A program made the position numbers and the translations under genes. Positions 23,691 to 36,000 of a stretch of DNA of 64,000 nucleotides are shown here, piece after piece. The stretch lies in contig CAIIXF020000012.1 in NCBI GenBank assembly GCA_903813345.2, forward strand, positions 15,492,020-15,556,019. The letters run 5' to 3'. The stretch's first letter is position 1. Every line of letters begins with the position of its first letter. The notes under the pieces were generated by a model. The model did not search any database. It saw only the letters and a list, made by a program, of their open reading frames with translations, and was not told the DNA's origin. Source of the DNA: Owenia fusiformis (taxonomy: Eukaryota; Annelida; Polychaeta; Sabellida; Oweniidae).

Positions 23691-26600
23691 ATGTGGTTAC
23701 CTTGTGGCTTAACACCATATTTGGTAATATACGAATTGATGTTATGGACTGTCTGCCTCGTAGGTGATAACTTCCTGCCTACCCTGAATATCATAAAGGA
23801 CCATATATGGGCAAAAGCATTAGCTGACAGTGCGACTCATGGAGCAATCGGTGCATTATCTTGGGCTGTGTGTGTAGACTTAGATTTCCGCAATAACTAT
23901 AAAGTGTTGGAGTGTATACTTGCTGGCTTCCTGTCTTGTGCAATAGATCTAGACCATTTTATAGCTGCAGGTTCCTTTCAGTTAAAGGTATACTTAGCAA
24001 CTTTTAGTTTTACAAGTAGCTTAAGGCACATCAATAACATTTAGTATCATATATTTTTGTCACAATGCATCTTGGATGTTTAGCCCAGATGCTAAACCGT
24101 AAACTCCCTTCACATTGGGTAATTATTTTGAGGTAAATTATCAACCTTTTAGATCATCGGGGATGTTAAAGCTGTGGCTCTTTTGAGAAAGCAATGATGG
24201 GTTGTTCCAAGGTAGCTAGTGATATTTTGAGCTATAATGAGAGAATATACAATAATGAACAAATGGAGAAAATGCTGTGTAGAAATACTCACGTAAAGGT
24301 GTTATTATGATGATTGTTCCTTCAATTGCTCAGAAGTTCGCCTGTAAAACAAATTTTTGAAGATTTCTAAAAGACCACGTGCAGTATGGCAAGTGATTTT
24401 AGACGGTCATATCTTTCCCCATGAGTACTTTCTGGGCATAAATACAGTGGTTTTTATTAAAACAATATGTTTTCTTTCAAATGAAGTACCCATGATGATA
24501 AAAATATCAATCGAACAAATCGAAAAATTATGAATGTGTCAACATTTTTTTCCAAATATTGAACCTATTTACTCAAAAGAGGATCTCCCTTTTCTGATTC
24601 TTATTGCATGAAAAGATCTTAAACATCTTCAAAAATATAATTGTATTGAAAGTCTAGTTTTGAAGCTATCAATTTTCGATGACCAAAATGATGCTGAAAA
24701 CAATGGATAGCACGATTTTTCCCTATGGGAAAATAACATGGGATATGTGGTTTTTAACTTTAACGCATTTCAATACGCATCCCCTTTTCAGAAATTATTC
24801 AGAAAGTGTAGAAAAAACTTTTGATATGTTTAAATTGAGAAAAGCAAGATCCTCTTTTTAGAAAATAAGCCTAACATTTTCAAAAAAGTGCCAGGGTGGG
24901 GCCCTAATCCATAATTTTTCAGAGAGTTGGATTGATATTTTTATCATCATGGGTACTTCATTTGAAAGAAAACATATTATTTTAATAAAAACCACTGTAT
25001 TTATGCCCAGAAAGTACACATGGTGAAAGATATGACCGTCTAAAATCACTTGCCATACTGCACGTGGTCTTTTAGAATATTGATTAGAAGACAGAAAGTC
25101 ATATGCATTAAATCACTTCCATTGAATAACAATTACCCTGGTTGTCTTGCGTCAGAATTGACGCCTGTCACGCGATAGGTCGAAGTTCGAATCCGGCTCT
25201 ACCTATTTTGTTTTTTAGCTAAATTGTTTTTTATTGATATTACGCAGAAAAAAACTTAATATTGAACCAATAATCATGTTGTCAGTTGTATAAAAATATA
25301 AGAGTAATATACACAAATGTACGTCCAAATATTGTGTTTTAGAGCAATGTCAGCCTTAGACAAACAGCTTCTCATAAATATATTTGACTCTCATCTCTGT
25401 GTCTTTTTTTCTTTGTATCTTTTTAGCAATGATTCATTACATGGAAGCATTCATATAAATCATGGTTTAGTATAATAGTAATACAGTAAAACCTGTGTTA
25501 GTGAACACATCTCTCTAGTGAACAGCTTTCAACAGTGAACATTTTTTTTCGGCAAAACCTTTTTCCCCCATTGACTCCCATGTTAAAGTACAATCCTATA
25601 GTGAACACCTACCTACTGTGAAGAGTGAACATTAAATCTTGGCAAATTTAATTTAATTATCCTGTCTCTAGTGAACATTGAATCTGATACATAAGATTTT
25701 TTGTGGATTTTCTGCAACTGCCTTATCAGAGTTAAGCAGTTAATGTTTATATTACCTGTCAAAAATAATTATTAAAAGATCAATTTGAGATTTTGATCTC
25801 TTGTATTGAAACAGGTGTGACTAATTATAATTCTTAGTAAGCTTTGTTTTTGTAAGGCAGGATATGTGTTTAGCAGTGTCTAGAAGCATTGATTGCTTTA
25901 ATTGGAGATAATCTGGTTAACTATTATTACCTCTATCTCTATCTGCTAAGTCCCAACTAAATCTTTTTCTCATCTCCATCATTTTAAAAACCAGATAAGG
26001 TTAAAATTATAAGATCATTCTTAATGTCATGGGTTATCATAGGTATAAAGTACAAATTAAATCAGTTATTCCCTCCTCTATTATTTAGGCTCGTTTAATA
26101 ACTGGTCTCTGGCAAAATGTCGCGAAATCAAATCCTTGCTGTAGTGAACACCTACTAATAGTGAACATTTTTCTTTGGCAAAAAAATGTTCACTATACAC
26201 AGGTTTTACTGTACATTTATTTTATCTAGACACATGAAAAATATGTATTTTTCAAAATACCTGAATTAGGCCCATTGAATATACCATCGAAATGATTATC
26301 TTGACCTCGATTCTGAGTCATTGACATACATGTACCACCTCTCGCAGATATTAAATCATGAATTCAAGTTATTTCTTTTGTTTTTCAGGATGCCCTGTCA
26401 TTAACCAATCGTCCAGTCTTCCATGACACAACAATCATTCCAGCCATTGCGCTTCTCTTATATTTCGTGTGCTACAATCTCAACAGATTTTATTCACTAC
26501 CATTGATATTTACAATTGCCTGGTTGTCGCATCATTTACGTGATGGCACCAGAAGAGGATTGTGGGTAAGGCCATTTGGAAGTACGCCACCTATACCATA

Positions 26601-26724
26601 TGTAGTATATGTGATTCTAGTCATGCTCCTTCCTGTGACCTGTAGGATATTTATGACCATATATGGAATGCGAATGGACCGTTACTTAACTAAAGAGAGA
26701 GATATTGAGATGAATATAATTTAA
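23691..26724 (+). CDS. TMEM267: Transmembrane protein 267 orthologue (2 exons, 210 aa)
   Basis: Exons 23691-23987 and 26389-26724 join in phase 0 to give 210 aa, close to the roughly 215 aa of the vertebrate protein. Characteristic segments of the family are visible: ADSATHGAIGALSW near residue 45, LAGFLSCAIDLDHFIAAGS near 80 and SHHLRDGTRRGLWVRPFG near 155. Three to five hydrophobic segments fit a multi-pass membrane protein. The conserved His/Asp/Arg residues (DLDHF, SHHxRDGxRxGLW) resemble those of the YdjM/LexA-regulated metal-dependent hydrolase-like membrane fold; that comparison is from memory. Cellular function is not established. The ATG lies three bases after a TTTTCCAG acceptor-like site, so a non-coding first exon upstream is likely. 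Confidence 0.93.
24369..25073. repeat. 705-bp fold-back element in TMEM267 intron
   Basis: Long imperfect inverted arms: 24369 to about 24600 is the reverse complement of about 24840 to 25073, for example GACCACGTGCAGTATGGCAA against its complement at 25049-25068. The centre is about 240 bp and non-coding. There is no transposase frame, so it is a non-autonomous fold-back or MITE element. Transcripts of this intron could form a long hairpin. Confidence 0.85.
25137..25203 (+). repeat. tRNA-Asp-derived SINE head or tRNA pseudogene
   Basis: The core GCCTGTCACGCG matches the anticodon arm of metazoan tRNA-Asp(GUC), and GTTCGAATCC is a good B box 15 bases further on, ending in GGCTCTACC. The 5' acceptor strand needed to pair with GGCTCTACC is absent, so this should not be a working tRNA. 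It lies beside the fold-back element in the TMEM267 intron. Confidence 0.55.
25482..26213. repeat. MITE family C, copy 2 (732 bp)
   Basis: Bounded by TACAGTAAAACCTGTG and CACAGGTTTTACTGTA as inverted termini with TA at both edges. The interior contains several TAGTGAACAC words. It is the longest copy here and still has no transposase frame. It ends about 175 bp before TMEM267 exon 2. Confidence 0.75.
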
Positions 26725-26747
26725 AGTTGGATTGATAAGATTTTGCA

Positions 26748-26753
26748 AATAAA
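26748..26753 (+). terminator. Polyadenylation signal of TMEM267
   Basis: AATAAA lies 24 bases after the TMEM267 stop codon, the first such hexamer downstream. A transcript ending here would have a very short 3' UTR; a later site near 27238 is an alternative. Confidence 0.4.
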
Positions 26754-27059
26754 TGAAGACATCTTTGATGAACCTCATGTGATTGTACAACATTGAGAGA
26801 TCAACACTGACCACATGGACACTCTGCGGGGTAATGAAAAACAATTATTCATAAGCGGTCAAAACCATTTTCTGCAATATCTCTTTAGATACCATCAGTT
26901 GTTGGATTAAATATGAAATAGAAAAATCAGGTGTCAATGTACAATTATTAAAACCACATTAGTTTCTAAGTTCTATTGTAAAAATGGAGAAAAAAATTCA
27001 ATTTGGTTTAGCTGTTTTAAACTCGACTATTAAGTGATTATTATACATATATTGTATAT

Positions 27060-27269
27060 CACAAAACTATTTTCTTTTTTTCACAACCTTTATTTTAACT
27101 TCACATGACGTTTTGGATCACATCTAGATCCTTTCTTAACTGTAATAAAAAGTGAACAAAAACAATTCAATTAATTGTTTTTGTGGCGCTTCATTTCAGT
27201 TTTTATTACTGTGATCCGAAACGTCCTGTGAAGTTAAAATAAAGATTGTGAAAAGAATAGTTTTGTGAT
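27060..27269. repeat. 210-bp palindromic MITE
   Basis: Inverted arms of about 85 bp. The left begins with TCACAAAACTATT and includes TTTTAACTTCACATGACGTT; the right is the reverse complement with a few mismatches and ends AATAGTTTTGTGA. The core contains GTGAACAAAAACAATTC. There is no coding potential. Confidence 0.8.
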
Positions 27270-27906
27270 TTAATAATCCAACCTAAAGAAAATGTTTAAG
27301 ATTATTATGTTAGGCTGTGTGTCAATATTGGCATCGTCATACTTATGACGTGTTTGTATTATTCATACTTGATTGTTTAATAAATAATGAATACTTCAGT
27401 ATATTATGCCTTTTTTTCTATGAGAAAGTGATTGATTTACATTTTAAAAATGTCTTGTCACATAGTTTTCGATGAATGTGTCCATCTGGGCTTTAAACAT
27501 CTCATGTGATATCCTTGAATATAACATGGTAGAATTGGAAGTTAAACAAGTCTTTGGAAAAGGTGAAGTTTGATTGGAATTCTGCCTGTTACATTGATTA
27601 AACGAGATGATGTGTCCACTACTCTCCCTTATTTATACTCAGGATACCGGATTCACCTACTTTTTTATGACCAACTCATTTAAATATGAATGGAATAGTG
27701 GCAGGTGCTATTCACATTTAAACAAGTTGCCCATAAAATAGCAGGTCAATCTGGTAGACGACAGGCGTTAGTTACAATTGCGAATTAAATCTTAGTCTTG
27801 TGACCAGAATTTAACTGTTTAATCCCCAGCCCCAATTACATAATAATCTACCTGATTGCACAGTAAGATCAGTGATTGAGGATATTTCATATCTACTTCG
27901 CACAAA

Positions 27907-28384
27907 GCCTCTTCATCCATGTACAAAAACAATGGCTATTCAGTGGTCCATGATCACATATGGACAAATGATATATCATTGGAAAGAAGAGACATGTGGC
28001 TTAATGGTAAACTAAATGAAATTGATGTAATCACTGGTTTTGTGGTTTCAAAATGTGCTTGTTGGTCTTTTTTTGAACACACTGTATATCATTTCTGTTC
28101 CTTATGAATCGAGGAAAAAAGATACAATTAATCAAAGTATGAATGTATGAGGTCATTTATAATCATTTTGGACCCAGTTCCGTGATCTGTTCACTTTGTC
28201 TTTGTGGAACACAACACTGTGTCACAAACATATGGACTCTACCATTATAACTGCTAGAAATGTGCAACATGGAAACTAAAGTCCTTTTTACCAAGTGTCT
28301 CCTCTTTCCAATGATATGTCATTTGTTCATATGTGATCATAGACCACTCAATTATCATTGTTTTTTGTGCATGGGTGAAGAGGC
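27907..28384. repeat. 478-bp fold-back element
   Basis: The left arm (GCCTCTTCATCCATGTACAA onward) is the imperfect reverse complement of the right arm ending GCATGGGTGAAGAGGC. The match continues through CATATGGACAAATGATAT to give arms of about 90 bp. The middle is non-coding. Confidence 0.75.
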
Positions 28385-29352
28385 ATTGAAGTTTGGTAGG
28401 GATATAGTGAAGCCCTTCATCTGTCTGTCCAGAAGATAACTTGTATACAAGTGGATTGTTTTTTCATATTTGGTGGAGAAGATATTGCCATATTCACAGA
28501 ACTTGTCAATTTTCTCCCATTTTATATTGAGTGGTATTGCTTACAATTTTGCTATGTACATCTTGCAATGTTTTTCATCATTTTGTTGGGTTGTGATGGA
28601 CATAGCCTAGCCGATCAAAATCAAGTATTAAAGATACATTATACCATAGGTTTCTCCCATAGACACAATCAATGATGTCCCATTGTTATTGCTCATATAA
28701 TATCTCACATACCATGGATATATCTTTAAAATAACTTTTGGGTATATTATTGCCGAAATATTGAAATAATCAACAGAACAACCAAACTCCAGAATTAAAC
28801 ACAACCTATTCCTCAGCTAGCGAGGGGAATCCCCATTGAATCACACAAGCGCTTTGAACCAGGCAGCCGATCAGGTTCATGATAAACAAATTCAACGACC
28901 AATCAGATAACAGGAGGACTTTCCCGGTATATTCAAACTTCAGATTCATTGAATTAATTTCTTCGAAAATAATTAGATCGGCCAGCACAATCGCAAAATA
29001 AACACTGAAAGAGGGGGATTTGGGACTTCTTCTTTGGTAAGTAGATGGGTGGATATGTGGTGAAACTCCATATGCAAAAAAGTCCAGAGGGGTCTTGGTT
29101 GTGCTATCCTATGGCATAGAGCCTCTTTAAGCAATGCTGTTAATTAAACTTGCTAATCCTTAGTTTCTGCACCATGTTAAGGTGTGGATTTATCCTGATA
29201 TTTTCATAGGAGTTGCTAGCAGGTTAAAACCAGCTTTTAAGGAAACGTGGAAAGGTGGCGTTCATAGAATAAAAGTAAAGAGGATACTTCAACATTTTAA
29301 GCAGATATAGGGCACGTCCTGATATAAAGATATGTTCAGATATTTATAGGAT

Positions 29353-29486
29353 ATCCTATGATTTTGAGGAATATCATTTTTATCTACGAGGTGATATTGA
29401 TATCTGCACGAGAGAGCAAAGCGAACGAGTGCATATATCAATATCACCGAGTAGATTAAAATGATATTCTGAAAAAATCATAGGAT
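29353..29486. repeat. Palindromic MITE, about 57-bp arms
   Basis: The arms read TCCTATGATTTTGAGGAATA and onward through GGTGATATTGATAT, with the complement at 29423-29486. The loop is only about 12 bases, so it forms one long hairpin. Confidence 0.75.
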
Positions 29487-29594
29487 GTTCTTATTATCCT
29501 ACACTTACAAGGAGTGTACTGAATGTATAATATCATTGTAAAATTAATTCCATTCCAAATAGAGTCAATTTGGCGGGAAATCAACAAGCGAATT

Positions 29595-29690
29595 ATATCG
29601 TCACAATATCCTCCGCATATTGGGTTTTCCGGAGTATATCGTCACGATATCCTCCGCCCGGAGTATATCGTTACGATATCCTCCGGATAT
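29595..29690. repeat. Short-motif repeat, TATCGTCACGATATCCTCCG
   Basis: The 20-mer TATCGTCACGATATCCTCCG or one-base variants occurs three times within 95 bp. It is partly self-complementary (CGGAGTATATCGT against ACGATATCCTCCG), so successive units can pair. Confidence 0.7.
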
Positions 29691-30178
29691 TCATTTTGCC
29701 AATAAATATCAAATTTATTTTTTCATGTTATTATACATTTAGTACACTAAGTGTAGGATAATATAGAAATATCCTATGGTTTTGAATGCATTGGTTTGAA
29801 AGTTTTCATTCATCGTTTGTTGAGATAAAAAACCTCCCTCTTCAGTAATCTCACCAGGATTTTATCTCAAGTGGGTGCAAAATTCTGAATCTTCTAAACC
29901 AAAGGACGAGTGGCTTTAAGACCCTATATTAGCCCCCAAGATATTTAGAAAAAATTGTACAGGATATCAAAGAAGAGACTTTGTTTGATAACCAGATCCA
30001 AAAATTAGGTCATTCTGACATTTATATTTCAAAATATAGGTCATTCTATTAACGTGTACAAAATGACCTTTTCCAGGAAAAATCAACAAGTCAAAAATAC
30101 AAACAAAATATTGAATAGTGATCTTCTTTATACTTCATTTAGAACAATTGTCTACAAAAGTTTGCGAAACTATGTCAG

Positions 30179-30410
30179 AAAAGAATATTGAGTTTTTTTT
30201 AATTTACATCACAATGAGAAAGAACAAGGGGCAACATTTAAAAACACATGATGTAATTAATAAGTCAAAAATGCATATCAATCAATTATATATTGATCTG
30301 CTTCCTTGAGATCATTTGCACATATGCAGTTTCTGGCAGTAAAACACTGAATTTATTATTTCACATCACAGTGAGGAAGCACAAAGAGCAACATTTAAAA
30401 ACACATGGAC
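30179..30410. repeat. Direct duplication, about 75 bp, two copies
   Basis: Copies at 30179-30252 and 30341-30410 share GCAACATTTAAAAACACATG and flanking sequence, about 160 bp apart. Both are open on the plus strand (QHLKTH), but there is no supporting splice context, so I do not call a gene. Confidence 0.55.
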
Positions 30411-31833
30411 TTTACATAACTGTTGATAAGCACATTCATGTGCTTGTTCATTATAATAAGAGATTCTCTGAGCTATCATCATCTTCTTCAGATGACAACA
30501 TTTCATACATATCTTTTGATTTTAAAATGTCAAACTTCGTGCATTTCTTTTTGCTTTTATACCCCTTGTGCCTACAACCCTACTCCCAACAAGGCATGAA
30601 CAACACCATCCAGTGATTGCATCAATACTATTACATACATCTGGAACTGGGTTATACTCCACCCATGTATAATGAGATTTAGAGGACACAAACCGTTTAC
30701 TGGACTTTTACACAAATTAGGTCATATGTATCTTTTTTAAGAATGATGGTATATTTCCCATCTACTTGAAGATGGTCATCTGTGCATCGTTTAAATTGGT
30801 TGGCTTGATCTCAAGAGAGTCTACTATGATTTTGTCTCCATACAGGGGGTACTGGGAGATTGCAGTTCACTCATGCATTTCCCTTTGCTTTGGGCATTTT
30901 ATTAGCAAATGTCGTTTTTCTGCCTACTGATTGTGACTTACAGTATATTTCTTCTGTACAATAAAGTTGAACTGGATTTCTAAATATGGACATTGGTATG
31001 ATCAGCCAGTGAACTGTGATAATATAAAAAAATTATTCATACATAAAACATCAAGATAAAATGATTGTACAACAATCATCTCATATGAATGTATTGAAAG
31101 GAATTGCATGTTATTATGTTGCTTAGAGCCATGGTAAAGATATATGCTTCTCAAGAGGTCATGCTCCAGTGCAAGCATACATATTAGTTGATGAAAAGAT
31201 CATATGAATAAAGAAAATATACTCAAATATATAAAACACAACTGGCACAATCATTCTAAGGATTTTCAAAATGGCTGACATGATTTTATTTCATGCTGAA
31301 AATTGCAGAAAAGTTCCATTTTTGCACAACGCTTGGTCCTTACCTAGATTTTTACATATCTCAAGAAGTACCTTAGAAGTACACTATTCCCTCAATACAT
31401 ATAACTTTCTAGGTAAGAACCAAGCGTTATATGAACAAAGCAAGCGTTTATCATGACCTTCCTCTATCTAAAAAGAAGTAGGTCAACACAATTGCAAACA
31501 TAACTAATCCCTTCTCAATGACTATTGAAATATGACTATTTATATGTACAAAATATTAATCCAATGAGTGTATAGAGTGACACAATCAAACAATGGGACA
31601 TCTGCCAAGTTGGGTTTATATATTCTGGAGACATTTTCTGAGACTGATAAAAAATTCACATTTTCAAAGGAAGTGATACATACCTCCCGAATCAACCCAA
31701 AATATACTTATATCAGGAATCTTGAATGCTTTTTTATTGCTATTTCTTGAAAATATACATATTTATCTACAATTTGATCCTACATATCAAGGTTATTAAC
31801 GACATCGCATTTTTCAAAAAATGTTAAGTGACC

Positions 31834-31997
31834 CCAGGGGTGTCTATAGCCATTCGTTCTTTGTCAAAATATGGCTAATTTTCATGAATTTTGTCATTTT
31901 CAAGTGGGTGCAAATGGATTTTCAGGTGGGTGCAAGCCTGTTTTTAAAATCCCAGGTGGGTGCTGCGCCCACTTACTTTAATGTTGGGAGATCACTG
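31834..31997. repeat. MITE family E, truncated copy
   Basis: This carries the family words AAGTGGGTGCAAA and GCTGCGCCCACTT and the right end GGGAGATCACTG. The left terminus is degraded. Complete copies are at 32778-32951 and 43441-43650. Confidence 0.65.
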
Positions 31998-32264
31998 CTC
32001 TTCATAATAAACCAAGACATACTTTGATTGTGTGTAATATTTTCATTGTTTTGTATTGTAGTATTGATATTTTCTATGATACATGCAATTTCTGTTTTGC
32101 AATGATAAGTCAATAAGTGTAAGAGTCCTATATATAGAAAGGTCCATTCTAATTGTCATTGTACCATAATGATAAGTATCACACACTATGTAGAAATCTA
32201 GTGATTTGATTGGTTGCTTTAATAACTGATAGTATCTCCAATATCAGTGGTAATAAAGTGTCTT

Positions 32265-32535
32265 TTGCAGTAAAGTGTATTTCTATCTTAATGAAGTGTC
32301 TCTCAATTACCACAATTTAAGTGTCTCTCTATTGTAATGTGTCTCTCTATTGTGATGAAGTGTCTCTCAATTACCACAATTTAAGTGTCTCTCTATTGTG
32401 ATGAAGTGTCTCTCCATTATCATCGTTTAAGTGTCAATTGTAAAGTGTCTCTCTATTGTGATGAAGTGTCTTCATTGTCAGTGGTAAAGTGTCTCTATTG
32501 TAGTTTAGTGTCCCTAATATTATGAAGTGTCTTTC
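32265..32535. repeat. Minisatellite, AAGTGTCTCTCTATTGT units
   Basis: At least ten imperfect units of about 17-24 bp built on AAGTGTCTCT, sometimes with a CAATTACCACAATTT spacer. No coding is suggested. Confidence 0.8.
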
Positions 32536-32777
32536 TATCGAGTCTATTCCAATATTCAATAATCTGAAAATAAAAACACAAAATAACATGATGTTTTAAG
32601 TAAAAGTTCATCTAGTACTGAAAAACAGAAACACAAAATTCACAAAATTATTTCACCTGATTATTTCTTAAACTTGAATTGAGAAAAATGAGGCTGTCGG
32701 GTTAATGTGCAAGGCTGTGAAATAGCAAAATAAATACTTTATCTCCTGGTCCCATGTAGTGCCTACCAACATAAATC

Positions 32778-32951
32778 AGTGATCTCCCCAGGATTAAAGC
32801 AAGTGGGCGCAGCACCCACCTGAGAATAGGTTTGCACCACTTGAAAATGAGAAAAATCATGAAAAATGGGCATATTTTGACCAATTTTGGTTCGAATTGT
32901 GAAGATGAGAATTTTGCACCCACTTTAGAAAAAATCCTGAGGAGATCACTG
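32778..32951. repeat. MITE family E, complete copy
   Basis: Inverted ends CAGTGATCTCCCCAGGATT and its counterpart ending GGAGATCACTG, with the internal word GTGGGCGCAGCACCCACC. It lies just downstream of the 3' end of the minus-strand gene. Confidence 0.8.
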
Positions 32952-33026
32952 TAAATCAAAGGAAATATTTAGGAAACAGATAGCACAGTTGAATAACATG
33001 ATTATTAGGAAGCCCTGAACATTCCC

Positions 33027-36000
33027 TCAAGTCTTTTTATACTTACTTGCACTTTCCCTCCTTGGTCGTTTCTCACTAACAGCCTCTTTCTGAGCTTGCT
33101 TCAATTTAGATAATGTTTCAACTGTTTGTTTTGGTGTACTCAGCCGTTTCCTTGACGATGCTGGCAATTTGAGCTTATCTACCGAGGATGGGGTTTTGAG
33201 TTTTGTGGTTTTACTGGCTGAAGTTTTTACGGTTTCAAATTCTAATGGAATTTTAGACTTTGGTGTCCTGATTTTCTTTTTACCTGACTTTGATAAAGAT
33301 TGGGTTACTTCGGAGATGGGACTTAAAATCTTACGTTTAGGGGGTGTCCCAAAATCGGACAGTTCAGATGCACTTCCATGGAAATCATACACGGTAATAC
33401 CAGTAGATTTTTTCAGGGATTTAGACTTTTGAGGTGTTCCCTTTGTGGAAGCATTGATACTATCCCCAGATGAATTTCTCGATCTTAGAAGTGGTGGGCT
33501 GAATTTGTCATCAAGTTTTACATTTCTTTGTTTTGTGCGTTTTTGTTTCATTGGTGTTGTAGCATCCGAATCTGTCTCTTGAAGGGCAGCAACATTTTTT
33601 CTTGTTAAAGTTACATTTGTTATAACTTGATTTTTCTTTTCTTCACAACATGGGCTTGTTTTTACAACTGACTTTCTTGAAGACTTTCTTGGTGTTTTTG
33701 TTTTCTTGCTCAATTTAGGCGTTTTATCTACTACTGATTTGGTTGATTCTTCCTCATCAATGGAATTTTCCGCTTGAGTTTCATCTGTCTTAAGGTGTTG
33801 GGATATGTTTGGAATGGAGCTGATGTGAGTGTCTTCAGATGTATCACTTGCAACATCTTCCCTCCTCCTTCCAGGTTTCACACCGGAATTTTCCCCTTTC
33901 TTTAGTCCCTTGATGGAATTTTCCCCTGGTCCTTTCTTCAAATGTTTACTGATATCTGGAATGGCAAATGTAGTAGCTTCATTTCCTTCATTATCAGAAG
34001 TATCACTGACTCTATCTTGTCTGATCTCTAATATCGCAACGTCTGTCACATCATCTCCATTTTCATTCTTTTTCTCTTTACTTTCAGCAACTTTATCTTG
34101 GGTGCTGTTATCAACTATTTGAGCATCTTGCGATTCAAACATATCTGGCTGAGTTTCTTCAACAACTGTGATTTCATCAACAGCTTTCTCCATTTGCATT
34201 TGGGATGTCCTTCTGGTACGACGAGGTGATACCAAGGTTGTTTTTCCTTTCTTAGATTGTGAAATTGGAGCAATCCCTTTTTCATTGGGTTTAGGTTTTG
34301 GGGTCTTGAGTTTTGTATATTTGGCCTTGGTTTCAGTATCACTTGCCACCAGATCAATTTCTTCTACAACTTCAACTGGGTTTGGCAGTGATTTCCTTCG
34401 CTCAATTCCTGTCTTAGAAGATTTCATTTCTTGTGTAATGCTTGATTTAGGACTAAGTTCTTCTGAAACTATCTCATCCAGGTTAATTTCTTCAATAGTT
34501 TCAACAGGGTTTGGTTTAGATTTCCTGACTGGGGTTCGAGTCTGGTCAGTTGCAGGAGCTCTATCAATAATTGCTTTAGGAGTAGCTTTCATCTCTCTAC
34601 CAAGGCTTGATTTTGGACTATCCCCAACATTGATTGCCTTTGGCGTAACACCTGCTCTGGCTCTCCTGGATGATCTGGGCGGTGTACATATTGGGGATAT
34701 AGTATCAGGCAGATTCATCTGAGACACAATACTCTCAGGTTTCTTGCTCCACTTCTCAGTATCAACAACATATATCTCCTCAGTTTTCTCTATGTCTTTT
34801 TCAACATCTTCCCCTTCAATCAACTCAACATCTTCATTATCACTGTCTCCATTTTCTGCTTGAGGAGTCATTTCAGCATAAGCTTGACTGAGTGTTATTC
34901 TAGTAGGGGCAGTATCAATAACATATAGTTCTTCAATGATATCAGGGTCATCCTTTTCATGAGCTTTTTCCGAGTTGAGGTTTTTATTCAGTTCAAAAAG
35001 AGCAGGGGTATCCATATTTTGGTCTTTAAGATCATCTTCATTCGTCACTTCATCATCATCTTCAATTCTGATATCATCATCTTCTTCAACTATGACATCA
35101 GCGTCTTCATCAATTATGAGGTCACCATCTCCATTCTCCCCTGCGACATCGTTGACCTCATTCTCCTGGAAGAACAGAATAACAATAAATTACAAAACTC
35201 ATACAGGATTCTTGTTTAGACTCTGGGAGGAGAAGAACATCCCAAAACACCAAACACTATCTCCTCATCCCAAACCTTCCAACATGAGCATAAGTAAGGG
35301 AAAAACTACTTAAGTAATATGTGATCCAATGTAGAACATGATTGAAGATTGTGTAAATTGGTTCAAAAACAACCTTGCCATCCTCTGACATCTATATGCA
35401 CAACTAATTATAACATTGCTTATATATTGTAAGATATAGTGGATATAATAAAACAGAGAATTGGTCACATTTTCAAAGGTGTTCAAACAACCAAAGAATT
35501 CAAGTGCTATACATAATACAGATGTAAATACAAAAATATTTACGGATAAAAATATAGATTGGCTATACATTTACTTAAAGGGGGTGGCTGAGTATTTAAG
35601 CTCAGATTCAGTTAGAAATGGAGTCATTAGTAAACCATTAAATTTGAAAATAACTGAAACTGCTTGCTCTGACAATAAAATAGCCTTTTCCTATGGAATT
35701 AATGATCAGATTGCTATATAATTTGTCACATTTGTGTATGAATATACTATCTTCAAATAAATGTACTTATTTTAATCAGAGATATCTTGAAAACACATTA
35801 AATCTTCATTTTCTAAACTGCTAATGGGAGGAGTTAACAATTCAATGTACAGCCAATCGGCATTGCAAAAATTAGTCACATGATACATATAAACAAAGGG
35901 ACATGGCTGAATGTAAATAGAGAACAATGTTTTCTACTTACCAAACATGTGTAGTATTCATCAATCCAATAACTTAATCCAACAATGCCAATGAGTATAT

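Larger units (their letters stand above)
27270..33026. other. Gene-free repeat-rich interval
   Basis: No exon is supported between the TMEM267 3' end and the 3' end of the minus-strand gene at 33027. The interval holds the fold-back at 27907-28384, palindromes at 29353-29690, a short duplication at 30179-30410, family E MITEs at 31834-31997 and 32778-32951, and a minisatellite at 32265-32535. If the donor-like site at 33041-33046 is used, a last exon of the minus-strand gene could hide here. Confidence 0.5.

Noticed and set aside
25137-25203. Functional tRNA-Asp gene
   Set aside because: The anticodon arm and B box are good but the 5' acceptor strand does not pair with the 3' GGCTCTACC. It is called a SINE head or pseudogene instead.
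34168-34722. Plus-strand open frame of 184 codons opposite the long exon at 33027-35165
   Set aside because: Antisense shadow of a low-complexity coding exon; hydrophobic composition follows from the complement of Lys/Thr/Pro/Ser codons.
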